The position numbers and the translations under genes were made by a program. From Sciurus carolinensis (Eukaryota; Chordata; Mammalia; Rodentia; Sciuridae): a DNA stretch of 64,000 bases. A model generated the notes under the pieces. That model saw only the letters and a list, made by a program, of their open reading frames with translations. It had not been told where the DNA came from and did no database searches. The DNA lies in assembly GCF_902686445.1 (NCBI RefSeq), contig NC_062229.1:1538001-1602000 (forward strand). Direction: 5' to 3'. This document shows, piece by piece, positions 41,169-58,320 of this stretch; position 1 is the stretch's first letter; every line of letters begins with the position of its first letter.

Positions 41169-41350
41169 ATTGTGCAGCTCGGCTCTCAGCAGAACCTGTC
41201 TAGGGGAAAGTATCTAAGGAACAGAGAAGAGCAAGTTCCACAAGCTGAATCCCTGCGCCTCTGGAGAAGACTGCACACTGGAGAGGTGCTCCAAACCGGG
41301 GGCGCAGGTCCGGGGTGCACTGCGCTCACAGGGGAAAGGACGTCCTAAGA
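41169..41350 (+). pseudogene. ZNF57: ZNF57-like exon 3 remnant
   Basis: The acceptor CTGTTTCAG is intact. The first 60 nt align with the subfamily linker exon (TCTCAGCAGAACCTG...AAGGAACAGAGAAG), with TAG in the KRAB-derived frame after about 11 codons. The donor is not clear. Confidence 0.55.
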
Positions 41351-41439
41351 ACCCGAGCAAGTCCTGACATTCCCTTAAGGAAACAACTATAAGCTGAAGT
41401 TCCTGAATCTGTTGCGCTTCTAAATTTGTTTATTTACAA

Positions 41440-41530
41440 GATTTTTTTTTTTTCAGTGCTGGGGATTGAACCCAGGCCTCGTGCCTGCGAGGCCAGTGCT
41501 CTACCAGCTGAGCTACATCCCCAGCCCCTA
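41440..41530 (-). repeat. ID SINE, minus strand
   Basis: T run, then GTGCTGGGGATTGAACCCAG and CTCTACCAGCTGAGCTACAT CCCCAGCCCC. A fairly young-looking reverse ID. Confidence 0.9.
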
Positions 41531-41679
41531 TTTACAAGAATTTTAATGAGAAATTTTTTGAATTTTATTTAGATACTAAATGTTTGAAACAATTCAGAAA
41601 CCATTATAGAGAAGCCTCCTTTGTATATATATATACATAACATCTATACTTTTTAAATTTTTTGGATGAAAAAATTTAG

Positions 41680-41795
41680 ATGGATGAAATACCTTTGTTT
41701 CATTTGTTTATTTTTATGTGGTGCTGAGGATTGAACCCAGTGTCCCTCCGGTGCTAGGCAAGCGCTCCACCACTGAGCCACGACCCAGATGACAG
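41680..41795 (-). repeat. ID SINE, minus strand
   Basis: ATGTGGTGCTGAGGATTGAA and CAAGCGCTCCACCACTGAGC. Confidence 0.85.
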
Positions 41796-42059
41796 CTATC
41801 AATACCACGCATCACATATACTCCCATGCACTAGTGATAGTTATTACTCACTTAATGGCAGGATCCTTGTGTATGGTATTGATATATAAACACCACTGAC
41901 TACATAGTAATGCCCTAGGTGAATAGCATTAATAATAATATGGATTAATAACACAGTATTAGAACTTTTTCAGGGAGGAATATCCCTAGGCCTCTTCCAG
42001 CATGTTTTCCTTTTTTCGGACAATTCGGAATAGAGAAGCTTCACGTACACTGAAATGTA

Positions 42060-43220
42060 GTGAAACGTGTGCTTCTAGCACCTTTTAAAATCGGGGAAAC
42101 CCACTGTAAGAACATCTGCGCCTTTGGCAGGAAGCCTCTGGCGGACAGGGCTGGGGAGGCAGTCAGGCGCCGGGGGAAGGGCCTCCAGCCACGGTCCCGC
42201 CCCGTCTGCGGGAGAGCAGTCCTGAGGCAGACCCGCCTGCAGGCGCCTCCCCTCGGTGGCCGGCATGGCCGTGGGCCGTGGGCCGTGGGCCGTGGGCGTG
42301 CCGCTCGCCTGGGGAGTCTGGGAGCCTCGCCCTGGAGGGCAGCCCGTGGACGGGAATGTGTGGGGACACCTCTCCGCACGGCCACCCTCTGCCGCAGCAT
42401 CTCAGAGCTGCCCGCCGACACCCCGAGTGCGGGCCTCGGGCCTCGCTAGACACCGAGGGAGAAGCCACGCAGATGCAAGGAGCGTGGGGCCGCCTTCGTC
42501 CATGCGGCCAGCTTGCGACGACACACGAGGACACGCTGGGGAGGAGCCCTCAGAGGCCGGTTGTGCAGGGCAACCTTGGGCAGGCAGTTCCGCACTTCAG
42601 GACAGACCACCCAGAGCCTGCCACGCAGGCAGGCTGCCCTGTCCTGCAGCCTCCCTGGACACCTGGCCAGTCATCCTGGAGGGCGACCCCCGCGTGGAGG
42701 GACCGTGAAGGCATCTGTCTTTGGCCCTCGGCCTTCCGACACTCAGGCCACTCACACCGGGGAGCAAGCGGCGTGGGAAGACCTTTAAATGCTCCGGTCC
42801 CTTCAGAGACACCAGGCGACACCCCAGAGGCCTCTGCCGGTGGTCACTGCGGGAGCGTTTCGTCGGCCAGAGACCTTTAGAGTCCACCAGAGGACGCACA
42901 CCAGGCGGGACCATCCGCCCGTGGACCCGCGGGATCGGATCGCTATATCCTTGAAAGGTCCCGCGGGGACTCGCCGGGACAGGGAGCCCGCGGGCGTGAG
43001 CAGCGTGGGAAAGCCTCCAGCTGGCCCTCCAGCCTTCGAGAACCAGTAAGAACCCACACTGAGGAGCCACCGGTGTGCCGAGCGCGGGAAGGCACGCACC
43101 GGAGAGAAGCCCTCTGCCCGTGAGCGCCGTCGGGGAGCCTGCCGCTGGCCCTCCACTCCCGAGACCACGGAGGAGGCACTGGGCCGAGCCCTGCGGTCAC
43201 TCTTGGCAGAACCTCAGAGC
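42060..43220 (+). pseudogene. ZNF57: ZNF57-like exon 4: decayed finger array
   Basis: GC- and CpG-rich DNA with recognisable but broken fingers. About 42,460-42,540 reads EKPRRCKERGAAF then HAASLRRHTRTR, with the second Cys changed to Arg. About 42,770 gives GKTFKCSGPFRDTRRH, about 42,870 gives ETFRVHQRTHT, and about 43,000-43,070 gives SSWPSSLREPVRTHTEE. The pieces lie in different frames. Short 7-bp tandem repeats (GGGCCGT, four copies) occur at about 42,268-42,297. Confidence 0.7.
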
Positions 43221-44520
43221 ATCACCAGAAGTACAGTGACCGGGGGAAAGTGGGAGCCCAGGCCGCGCACGGGTACTGCTCTGAGCAGGCACCGCAGCGG
43301 GGCTCGCGAGGCGGCCTTGGTCCTGTCGGGCTTAGAACCGGCGCCGCGGAGCCCCAGCTCTTCCTCGCAATCGAGGAAGGGCCTCTGGCCACCGCGCTCC
43401 GCATTCGTCTTCCTCGCCGTTTTCTCCCTCCGTGTTGCAGTCGCTGGACCCACGGGGATTTCAAGTGCATTTCTAGTGTCGCTACAGCTTTGATTTTCAT
43501 ATTGTTTCTAAGTGTTTCTCTTACTTAAATTTATCACTAGAGTAACACAATTTTGGTATGTTTGTGATTTTCCCTGGTGCAGTATGGCAGATAGCACAGA
43601 GCACTTAGTTTTTTTAAAATATGGGGTCTCATTAGGCTGCCCAGGCTGGCCCCAAAGGCAGGCCTGCTTCCCCGCCTCCACAGCTGCACAGCTGGGCTCA
43701 GAGGCACAGGTCCTCATGTCCCCGTCCACTCGCCCACTTCACACGTCCCACCCGACCCGTGTACCCGGTGATTTTGAGAATTTGCAAGTGTGCCCACTCC
43801 GTTCAGTCTGCGGTCTTTTGCAGTTTGCCTTCCCCTTTCTGCCCGGGAACAGCAGTGGCTTTGGGTGAGGAATGCAGCCGCGAGCCTACAGCAGGGACGG
43901 TCAGGTGGACTTCGTCGTGGGCACGCAGGGAAGGCTGGAGTGCGTTCCTCTGACTCTCTTTCCTTGATGCTTTGAAGTCAGAATTCACTCATCTGACCTG
44001 CGGGAGTTTGGAAGTCAGAATGGAGGGAGCCACTTTTTGGAGACTCACCGTATATGGAGTCTGAAAGGTCATACACAGGGATGTCATGGACGGCTACCTG
44101 AGTCCTGCATCTGTGAATCAAGAGTGTCCTGAAAACACCTTCCAGGTGCTAGATTTCCCTTCCCTACAAGCTCCTGCAGCACAAGGACATTAGCATGATG
44201 GGACAGTGTGGCTTTCTGCACGGTCCACAGGTCTGACCCCCTCTTTGGATCTTATTTGTATATGAAGTGTAATCTACATTCTGCACATTGTTCTCATGAT
44301 TACATGTTCCCCCACAAGAAGCCAGACAGAACATGTGCCACGTGTTCCTGTTCTGACCACACTATTGAGTGAACACTGTGAACTAGTTCTTCCACACGAG
44401 GATGAGCGGCTTCCTAAACATCCCAGAGCACGGACATCTCCAGCTTCTCCGTGCTGAGTGCAGTCTCTCGGCGTGTTCAGTTATTATGTTTGATTATATG
44501 TTGAAAGAATTCAGCACTTT
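43221..44520. other. Intergenic DNA after the ZNF57-like pseudogene
   Basis: A possible antisense B1 fragment lies at about 43,610-43,680 (GGGGTCTCATTAGGCTGCCC). The rest is unrecognised, with only short chance open frames. Confidence 0.4.
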
Positions 44521-44521
44521 G

Positions 44522-44715
44522 CCAGGCATGGTGGCCACGCCTATAATCCCAGCATCTGGGAGGCTGAGGCAGGAAGATTGTGAGTTCCAAACCAGCCTCA
44601 GCAAGGGTGAGGTGCTAAGCAACTCAGTGAGACCCTGTCTCTAAATAAAATACAAACTAGGACTGGCTTAGTGGTCTGAATTCAACCCCCAGTATCCCCC
44701 TCAAAAAAGAATTCA
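44522..44715 (+). repeat. B1-dID SINE
   Basis: CCAGGCATGGTGGCCACGCC, GGAGGCTGAGGCAGGAAGAT and AACCAGCCTCAGCAAGG, then a short diverged ID (GACTGGCTTAGTGGTCTGAA). Confidence 0.85.
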
Positions 44716-45806
44716 GCACGTTTTGATCAAAGGGTTTTGTTTGTTTCTCTAAGAAAAATTCTATAGACTGTATTTGAATAAGTTGTATAATAACAAATGT
44801 CATTTTTCATTTACTCTGAAAATATATTAATATTCCATTGCAGTTAAGAATATGAAATCAACTTTGTGGTTTTGTCATTTCAGGAACCATTTATTCTGAG
44901 TCTATATTACCAGATGTACAAGTTTGCATACTTTTCTTAAAGGTATTTTTGTTTTCATGTACCTAAACTTTAGATAGTAACATGACTTCTTATTAATCTT
45001 AGGAAAAGTGCTTCATTTTATCAATGTATCCTGGCCAAAGACCACAGAACCTCATATTTCGCCAAGGGAAGTTGAATAATCTGAGTCATCACAATATGGA
45101 TGACCCACAACCTGACACACTGTGGGGCGTATCCAGAGTGTTTGTAAGAACATGGGGTCAGACCTGAGTGTCGTCAGTGATCAGGATGAACACTGGAGGA
45201 GGCAAGCCTGCACTGTGGAAGTTCTCAGATCCCTGATTCTGGGACTGGGAATTCCTGTAGTTCTTATTCATAAGGAGGATGGATGGTGTGAGCTAACACT
45301 AATGGACAGAAACGGCAGTCATGGTCACTGTGCAGAATGGAGCTGCTAGACCTTTCAGAGGCGTGACGAGAGGCCCCTCTCCTTCTCGGCCCATTGTGTT
45401 CACTAAACACCTGGTTGCTGAGTCTTGGGTGCCTAATGGTGGCTCAGTGCGATCCTTTGCTTCCTGGGATACTTTTCTAACTTATCTAATTACTGAACTG
45501 TTTCTTGGTGTTTATCAATGGACTTTTAATTGTTTTCTAGGAAGCCACACAGCTAAACTATTTAGGTTGAGTTCCGCATCAAACTTCATAAGGGAAAAGC
45601 TGAGGCTCCTCTGTTTCAATAAATCGACAGGTCACAGACCTAGTGAGGGACGAAGACAGGATGAGAATCCAAACCAAGTCTTTCTTACCCCAAAGCTACT
45701 TCCTTCCTTGATGCTAATTTGTGAGCATCCCTCATATACTAAATATTTCATTCTTAAAATGTGCACAATCAAGGCAGTGTAATTATTAGGTATGCAGGTA
45801 TGAAAT
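44716..45806. other. Intergenic DNA, unrecognised
   Basis: AT-rich to about 45,000, then mixed. Short open frames at 45,122-45,349 and 45,321-45,782 have no recognisable content. Confidence 0.4.
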
Positions 45807-45910
45807 GTTTTTTTTTTTTTTTTTTTTTTTTTTGTGGTGCTGGGGATCGAACCCAGGGCTTTGTGCTTGCAAGGCAAGCACTCTACCGACTGAGTCATCT
45901 CCCCAGTCCA
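45807..45910 (-). repeat. ID SINE, minus strand, with long tail
   Basis: A run of more than 20 T (reverse poly(A)), then GTGCTGGGGATCGAACCCAG and AGCACTCTACCGACTGAGTC. The long pure tail suggests a young insertion. Confidence 0.9.
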
Positions 45911-45951
45911 TGAAATGATTTCTTATAGTCTTTGTTATTAAACGTCTGTAG

Positions 45952-46080
45952 GGGCTGTGTTGTGGCTCAGTGGTAACGCACTCACCTAGCATTTGAAAGG
46001 CACTGGGTTCGAATCTCAGCACCACGTATAAATTTTTTAAAAAAGTAAAGGTTCATCAACAACCAAAAGAAATTTTTTTA
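45952..46080 (+). repeat. ID SINE
   Basis: GGGGCTGTGTTGTGGCTCAG, GGCACTGGGTTCGAATCTCA and an A-rich tail. Confidence 0.85.
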
Positions 46081-46930
46081 AATGTCTGTGTACAAAGATA
46101 GTAAGCAAATAGCAGAGGCTTGGTTTCTAAGGAAATAAGGGTTTGCGGGAAAGGAAAATACGAAGAGCAGGGGAGACCTAGGAGCGCAAGGCTGGGGACG
46201 GGGCTCTCGGAGGGCCCGCGCCAGGCCTGTGCCGCAGAAAGGGGTCACGCAGGGCGGACAGCGCCTGTGGCGGCTGCTGCAGGTCCGCAGCTGCACCTCG
46301 GGGTGCTGCGGGGAGAACAGGCGCCCAGGGCAGACGGAGCGGACCAGCCGCCTGCGCGCGGGTCCCCAGGACATCCTGGGCTCAGGCGTCCCACGCCGCT
46401 GCAGGAGCTGTGGCCCTAGTGTGCGCCGCCTGCACCTCGGGGCCGCCCCGCGCACCGCGTCCCTGCCCTGCCTTCGTTCAGCCCGTCCTGGGAGCTGCAC
46501 CCCGCAGGTGTGACGGTGTGACGGCTCTGCCTGTCCCAGCTCTTCCAGTGCTGGCCCTGAGCGGAATGTGAGGCATCCCAAGCTTTCCTGCCGAGCTGTC
46601 CCAGGACCGGCGGCCAGGCCATGAGCCCATCTCCAAGGCGAGTGGTTTAGTCGCCACCTGTGGAAGACCGGCCACCATCACCGTCAGCTCGGTGCCACCT
46701 AGTGCCCGCACGTGTGATCGCCGCGGCCTTCTGGTTTGGGCGAGGGGTGTGGGCGTACTGGCATCTGGAACTCTTGTAAATCACCAAGAGCAAGATGGGT
46801 CATTTACTTCTCGGAGCAGTGAAATTCGCGTGAAATCAGAGAACGTGGAAGAAACAGCCTATAGAACATCTGTAGGAATAGTTTAATGATAAAAGAATCA
46901 AAATTATTTAAAACTTGGCGGGATCAAAGA
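46081..46930. other. GC-rich intergenic DNA, unrecognised
   Basis: A CpG-containing stretch at about 46,140-46,520 with chance open frames on both strands. No exon signals matched to a family. Confidence 0.4.
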
Positions 46931-46932
46931 GA

Positions 46933-47050
46933 GGGGCTGGGCTGGGGCTCAGGGGTGGAGCCCTCGCCTGGCGCGCCTGAGGCACTGGGTCCACCCTCCG
47001 CATCACATAGAAATAAATAAGTAAAGCAAAGGTATTGTGTCCACGTAGAA
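46933..47050 (+). repeat. ID SINE
   Basis: GGGGCTGGGCTGGGGCTCAG, GGCACTGGGTCCACCCTCCG and an AAATAAATAAGT tail. Confidence 0.8.
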
Positions 47051-47096
47051 CAGTTCTTTTGAAAGTTGACAAGTGAGTTCCTGAGAGAAATATTTA

Positions 47097-47245
47097 AAAA
47101 AAAAAAAAAAAAAAAAAAAAGAACAAGAACAAGAAGGAAAGAGGCTGCTCAGGTAAATGCCCAGGGCACTGGGGTAAAGCCCAGAGGAGCACCCGGCTGG
47201 CTCGCCCGAGGACCTGGGTTCATCCCTAGCACCAAAAGGAAAGAG
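47097..47245 (+). repeat. Poly(A) tract and diverged ID SINE
   Basis: A run of more than 20 A near 47,097-47,120, then CCCGAGGACCTGGGTTCATC and CCTAGCACCAAAAGG, matching an ID B box and end. Confidence 0.55.
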
Positions 47246-49278
47246 AAAACAAGTAAAGAAACTGCCTAGGAGGTCGTGGCCAGCTGTGCCACGCTCTGCC
47301 AGAGCCCTGGGCGACGCTCCAGGTGTTCCTACCTGCAGACAAGGCACAGGTGAGCACCTGGCTCCTCCTCTTTCCTCTGGCCTCTCTATCAGCGATGTGA
47401 CGCTTAGGACAGTGCCAGTGTAGCGACCCGCCAGTGCTGTCCTCTCCAGCGGCCGGGGTCGTGACCCGCCCATCCGGGCGGCTTCCAGAGCCTCGTCAGG
47501 AAGTTGCGCCTTCCGGGAATCTCGTGGGGCTTCTTGTCCAACTCCGTCTCAGTGACATTCCTCGCTGCATTTTCAGTGGTGGCTGATGTTGTCATTTCTG
47601 TCATCATCTGAAATACACCATGTCAATCAAGGGGAAAGCTGGTGCACTGGCACATGCCCGCGGTCCCAGCTATGGGCACCGGGACGCTGCAGCAGGAAGA
47701 GCCTGCGTCTCAGCGCAGGTGAGACAGCCAAGGAGGCAGTGCCACCAAAGGGCACTCACCGCACTCGGTGAGGCTCTGGATTCAATCCCTGCACTGCCGA
47801 AAACATTCTGGGAGGAAACCAGACTGGCATGTGAATGGTGTCTGCGATGACCGGCCAGCTCCCCACCAGCGTCAGCTCCCCAGTCAGTGTGCCACCTGCT
47901 GCCCCCTGTTGCCCAAGGTGGCAGATGATGGAGGGGATCATGGATGTCCACAGGTGACAGTTTGCACAGAGGACTTCAACCAGGTTCTTCATGCGTCACT
48001 TAAAGACATCACGGATGGGACCTGAGAAGTGACGCTGGAAAGCGTCTGGCCGTGGGCGGTGACGGCGGGACAGCCGGATGGCCGGCACCGCAGTCTGTTC
48101 AACTGCCCGCCTTCGCTGGGGTGAAACGTCTGCACACTCAGAACGAAGCTGAGGTGCCCCAAGTCCCAGGGAGCCTTGTACAAGGAAACCAGTGTGGATG
48201 CCACTGTGACACCAGAGAAAGAACGTCATCTCCATCACCTCAGCTGGCTTTCCAGGTCACAGGGACACTCAGGTGACTGGATGCACAATGAGCTCTGAAG
48301 CCACAGACAACAGTGGCAATCACTAGCTGCTGGCAACAAGGTGACAGGCAGGCTGGCTAGTGCTGCCTCTCACAGTGCCACCAGGGTCACAAGCTACCCA
48401 GCTCCAACACCAAATAGCTCAGGATGGGGTCAGTCACCAGGGCAGTTAAGACACAGATGCTCACTGAGAGACCATTGGAGGTGAGAAGAGGCGGAGGTGC
48501 TCGCTCCGGGAGCGAAGACCCCTAGCGTAGCCCGTGCTGCAAACCAGAGCCGGGGAGCAGGGCAGTCGGTGCTGGGAGCAACCCGCAAGGGTCCAGATTG
48601 GCAGCCCGTGCAAAGACGCAGGATGTGCTGAGGGGACACGAGGCAGTGTCCAGCAGAGCCAATAATCAGAAAATGCGCTGTCACCATGGCTCTGTGCCCT
48701 GATAAAACCACTGGGAGCACGGGGTACTCACGTCTGCATTCTGAAACTTGCATGCCGTCGTCTTCTCCTAAACTGAATGGAGCCACCAGTAGGATGCCCA
48801 GCCCCAGCCATCGCGCGGCCAGGTAGAACCCCAGGCTCACGTGCCACAGGGTCACCTCAGTGCAGTGGGTCCGAGAGCAACCAAGAGCAACGGCAACGAG
48901 CGAGTTCAAAATAGGATCTCCGATCCGCTGGGAAGCCCCTCCCAAGAACCTGCCACAATGACCGATTCCTGTGAGTCGCACGTAGCCATCAACGAGGGAG
49001 ATGCCCCTTTCGTGATGAAGAACGGAGGGAAGGGTGGACGGAGTCCAGTACCTGCAGCTGGGGACCGGCAGCAGTCATATTATGATCACGGCTGGAAGCA
49101 ACGACAATAGGACCAAAAGCTGCTCATGTAAATCACATCACACTGCACGGAAGTCGCTCGAGCACCCGCAGGTCCAGAAACCACCGTCACGGAGACCAGA
49201 CAGGTTTCACGGGAACGTGCGATCAAAGTCTTACAGAACGAAATGTACATGGTGCAACCGACGGTTCCAAACAGGGCA
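47246..49278. other. Intergenic DNA between ZNF57-like and ZNF77
   Basis: A B1-like scrap lies near 47,640-47,710. The minus-strand open frame at 48,430-48,981 (183 codons) includes a hydrophobic stretch but matches nothing I know. The surrounding text at 47,780-49,200 may be an old repeat. No gene is called. Confidence 0.4.
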
Positions 49279-49284
49279 TTTATT
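49279..49284 (-). terminator. ZNF77: Candidate poly(A) signal of ZNF77
   Basis: The plus strand reads TTTATT (AATAAA on minus) 217 nt beyond the ZNF77 stop. Position and orientation fit a short 3' UTR. Confidence 0.5.
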
Positions 49285-49500
49285 GTTCACATCAGCAACA
49301 TAAACCGGGATTTGAAACACGAGGGACCCCACTAAGGGCGAGGCACTCAGAAGGCGAAACGTTAGTAACAACGGAGAGGCTCCCCTCCTACTCCAAGGCT
49401 TCGTACAAAAGCGGGGACACAGGTTCCCACAGCCCGAGCACAGGGGCCTTCCCGCCACAAGGTCCTTAGGGCAAGGGGACATTCCCCGCAGGCCGTGCCC

Positions 49501-55548
<6,048 letters not shown>

Positions 55549-55830
55549 CCTCCGCCCTCCGGGGCCCCGTGCTGGATCCCAGCCACCCGCGGTCAGTGCG
55601 GGAGAGCGCGGGCACCTTCACCTGGGACCGCTCGGCAGCGAAGCGCCGCCCCCGGTCCCTGATTGGCCCGTGCTGCCTACGCCAGGGCTCTTGATTGGAC
55701 GGTTCCCGACCCAGAGCTTTTTATTGGTCAGTATCCAGGGCCCCGTCCCCCAAATCGCGATTGTTCGCCGCATCTGCCCAGATTGGACAGTTCTCCAGGT
55801 TCGGCCGACCGCAGCTTGAGTGACAGGCGC

Positions 55831-57034
55831 GCCTGGAATACTCTCGGGCAGCGCTTCCTGTCCCCGGACATCCGAAGCTGGGCTTGCGCCCAGCTCTCCT
55901 CTGCGTCCTCCTCCTGGACGTGGGCACTAGGTGTGCACGAGAACTGCAGACTCAGTTTCCTCCTGAGGGACGCCCATACCGGACAGGACTGGACGGCACA
56001 GTTGACCTGGGTGCCTTCAGGGTCATCAGAGTCCGCTGGGCCGCGGTCACCCGTGCTTCTGCGCTCTTGGTTTAAAAACAATGACATCACCACGTGGGCT
56101 GAAGGTCTGCTCCGTGTGGATGTTGGGCTGGAGACTGGACGCTCCGCACGACCCTCCCGGGCGCACGTAGCCGGCGCTGGACACCAGGACCCAGGGCCTC
56201 AGAAGCCCTTTGCACTAGGGAGGGGCTGCAAACCTCAGCCTGTGAACAGGCAGCAGTCAAATCAACCACAAGCAAAAAGCCGGTGGTTTAACTTGCCAGG
56301 TTTATGGCACTGAAAGAAAGATTCGTTTTTGAGGATGCCCCTTGAGAATCCTGTAATGTAAAAGGCTGTGGTATCCCTAAGACAACAGTTTGTTTGTGTT
56401 TGCTTTTCCATTTTGCAGTTCCTTTAGGTAAAACCTATCCTCGTTCCTGATAACAAACAGCAGCCAGTTATTTCGGACCTCCACACTGGATAAATTCCAT
56501 CTCTCTCGATACCCAAGTTTGCGTTCATATTCCACAGTATTTGGTGGACCCTGATGCATTGGCTAATTTTGAAACGCTCCCTTAGAATTCTGTGAAATTG
56601 CACAAAGATGAGAGCCCTGCTACCAGGGCTGCCACCTCGAAGCTGGTCTCAAAGCTCCTGATACACGTGTCCAGTCAAACCCAGAAACAGTGTGAGCAGG
56701 ACTTCTTCCGGGCTTGAGAACTGATTTCAGGATCACAGATTGAGAGAACTGAGTGGTGCTCCAAAACCAGGCTGCCCTGGTCCTTTAAAGGGAAGGAAAG
56801 GCCAAGGACCAAGGACATCCCACAGGTTACCTAAAAAGAAAGGCAACTGTGCAGAGATGCCATCCTCATGCCAAACTGAGTGTCACCAGGCTGTGTGGAT
56901 GTAGCTGACCATTAGGTGGAACTGCTTAGCTGCAGCCCCCCAGTGAGAGATGTTAAGGGCTTTACAGACCTTGGCCTGGTTCAAAGGTCAGTATTCTTGT
57001 GTTAACTTTTCAGGCCCAGTTCAAGAGTTCACTT
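55831..57034. other. Intergenic DNA upstream of ZNF77
   Basis: GC-rich at first, then mixed. No gene or repeat was recognised. Confidence 0.4.
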
Positions 57035-57215
57035 TCCCAACCAGCTGCACCTGTCATCCCAGCACTCGGGAGGCTGAGACAGGAAGATCACAAGTTCAAG
57101 GCCAGCCTCAACCACTTAGCAAGACCCTGTCTCAAAATAAAAATGAAAAGGGCTGGGGATGCGGCTTAGTGGTTAAGCAGCCCTGGGATCAATCCTTGGT
57201 ACAAAAAAAAAAAAA
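57035..57215 (+). repeat. B1-dID SINE
   Basis: GGGAGGCTGAGACAGGAAGA, AGGCCAGCCTCAACCACTTA, then GGGCTGGGGATGCGGCTTAG and an A tail. Confidence 0.92.
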
Positions 57216-57739
57216 AGATAAAAAATAGAGTGCTGAGTTCAATCCCCAGTACCACAAAAAAGAGGTTCACTTTCCTAGGCAGCCCTTCAACACACACATA
57301 GCCCTGGTCCCCGATGGCCTTCCGCTCCATTCTGAAATGCTCCTTAGAAGCTGCTTTTTTCAACTTTCTTCTGGACTTCACGCACTGGGTTTGGGACTGT
57401 CTGTTCTGTCAGCGAACCTTACTGATGGACTATGGAGTTTGACTACCTAAACCATCCTGTTCATAGACACCCTCTTGCCACTGATTGTGACCCCCTTTGA
57501 ATTCTTATTTTAATTGATTTAGGAAAAAATAGTAAAATTCTAAATAAATCTGGCTTGAACCTGAAAATCGTAAGGAGATCCAGACAGGATCAGGCAAGAG
57601 CTCTTACGGGCGCTCAGGATCTGTACAGCTGACCCAGCCAGCCCTGCTCATCTGGGCTTGCCAGGGCTGGGGAGATGGTGAAACCACCAGAAAACAGATC
57701 AAGATGTGCCCTGGACTCACGTTCTGTACTGCTCAGCGT
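57216..57739. other. Intergenic DNA, unrecognised
   Basis: A short second ID-end scrap (TCAATCCCCAGTACCACAAA) lies at 57,239-57,258. Otherwise nothing was recognised. Confidence 0.45.
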
Positions 57740-58105
57740 GTCCCATGTGTCCCATGTCCACAGATGCTATAGTCAGGTCTGGAATGTCCCCAAAGGCCCA
57801 CGGGTTAAGGCTTGGTCCCTAACTCAGTGCTCCTGGGAGGCGGGGGAGGCTTTAAGAGGCAGGGCCCTGTGGGAGGTCGTAGGCCACTGGGGCATTTCCT
57901 TGAAGGGGACTCCAAGGAAAGCGACTCTGGTCTCTTCCTGTTACTCCTGGTCATGAGACAATGACTCTGCTCTGCCATGTTCTCCACCATGATGTGCTAA
58001 CTTACCACAGGCCCAAGAGCAAGGGAACCAACTGTCCATGGACTGAAAGCTTGAAACCTGAGCCCAAACAGACCTTTCCTCTTTATAATTTGGTTACAAA
58101 GAGAA
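57740..58105 (+). mobile_element. LTR-like (MaLR-type) repeat
   Basis: Contains AGGTCTGGAATGTCCCCAAA, CCCACGGGTTAAGGCTTGGT, TTTAAGAGGCAGGGCCCTGT, GTCCATGGACTGAAAGCTTG and a final CCTTTCCTCTTTATAATTTG. It resembles MST/MLT-type LTRs and a second copy near 29,430. Confidence 0.5.
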
Positions 58106-58109
58106 AAGA

Positions 58110-58320
58110 TTTAGCCAGATGCAGTGGTGCATGCCTAAAAACCCAGTGACTTGGGAGGCTGAGGCAGGAGGATTGCCAGTTAGAGGCCAGCCTCAGCAAC
58201 TCAGCAAAGGTCCTGAGCAACTTAGCAAGACCCTGTCTTAAAAATGAAAAGGGCTGGGGATGTGGCTCAGTGGTTAAGCACCCCTGGGTTCAGTCCCCAG
58301 AACCAACAAAAAGAACAAGG
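58110..58320 (+). repeat. B1-dID SINE
   Basis: AGCCAGATGCAGTGGTGCAT, GGGAGGCTGAGGCAGGAGGA, then GGGCTGGGGATGTGGCTCAG and CCTGGGTTCAGTCCCCAG. Confidence 0.93.

Larger units (their letters stand above)
33451..43220 (+). pseudogene. ZNF57: ZNF57-like KRAB zinc-finger pseudogene
   Basis: Plus-strand gene with ATG exon ending at 33,453, KRAB exon 40,445-40,560, linker exon remnant from 41,169 and a decayed finger region at about 42,060-43,220. The KRAB exon reads DLTLEEWALLDSAQRDLY, the variant I recall in ZNF57. An 11-nt deletion then removes the RDVM region and shifts the frame. The linker aligns to the same subfamily (VSKEQR) but has a TAG after about 11 residues. The finger region keeps only pieces, such as KPRRCKERGAAF, ETFRVHQRTHT and SSWPSSLREPVRTHTEE, in different frames. 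The assignment to ZNF57 rests on these pieces and on position next to ZNF77; it could be another subfamily member. Confidence 0.65.
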
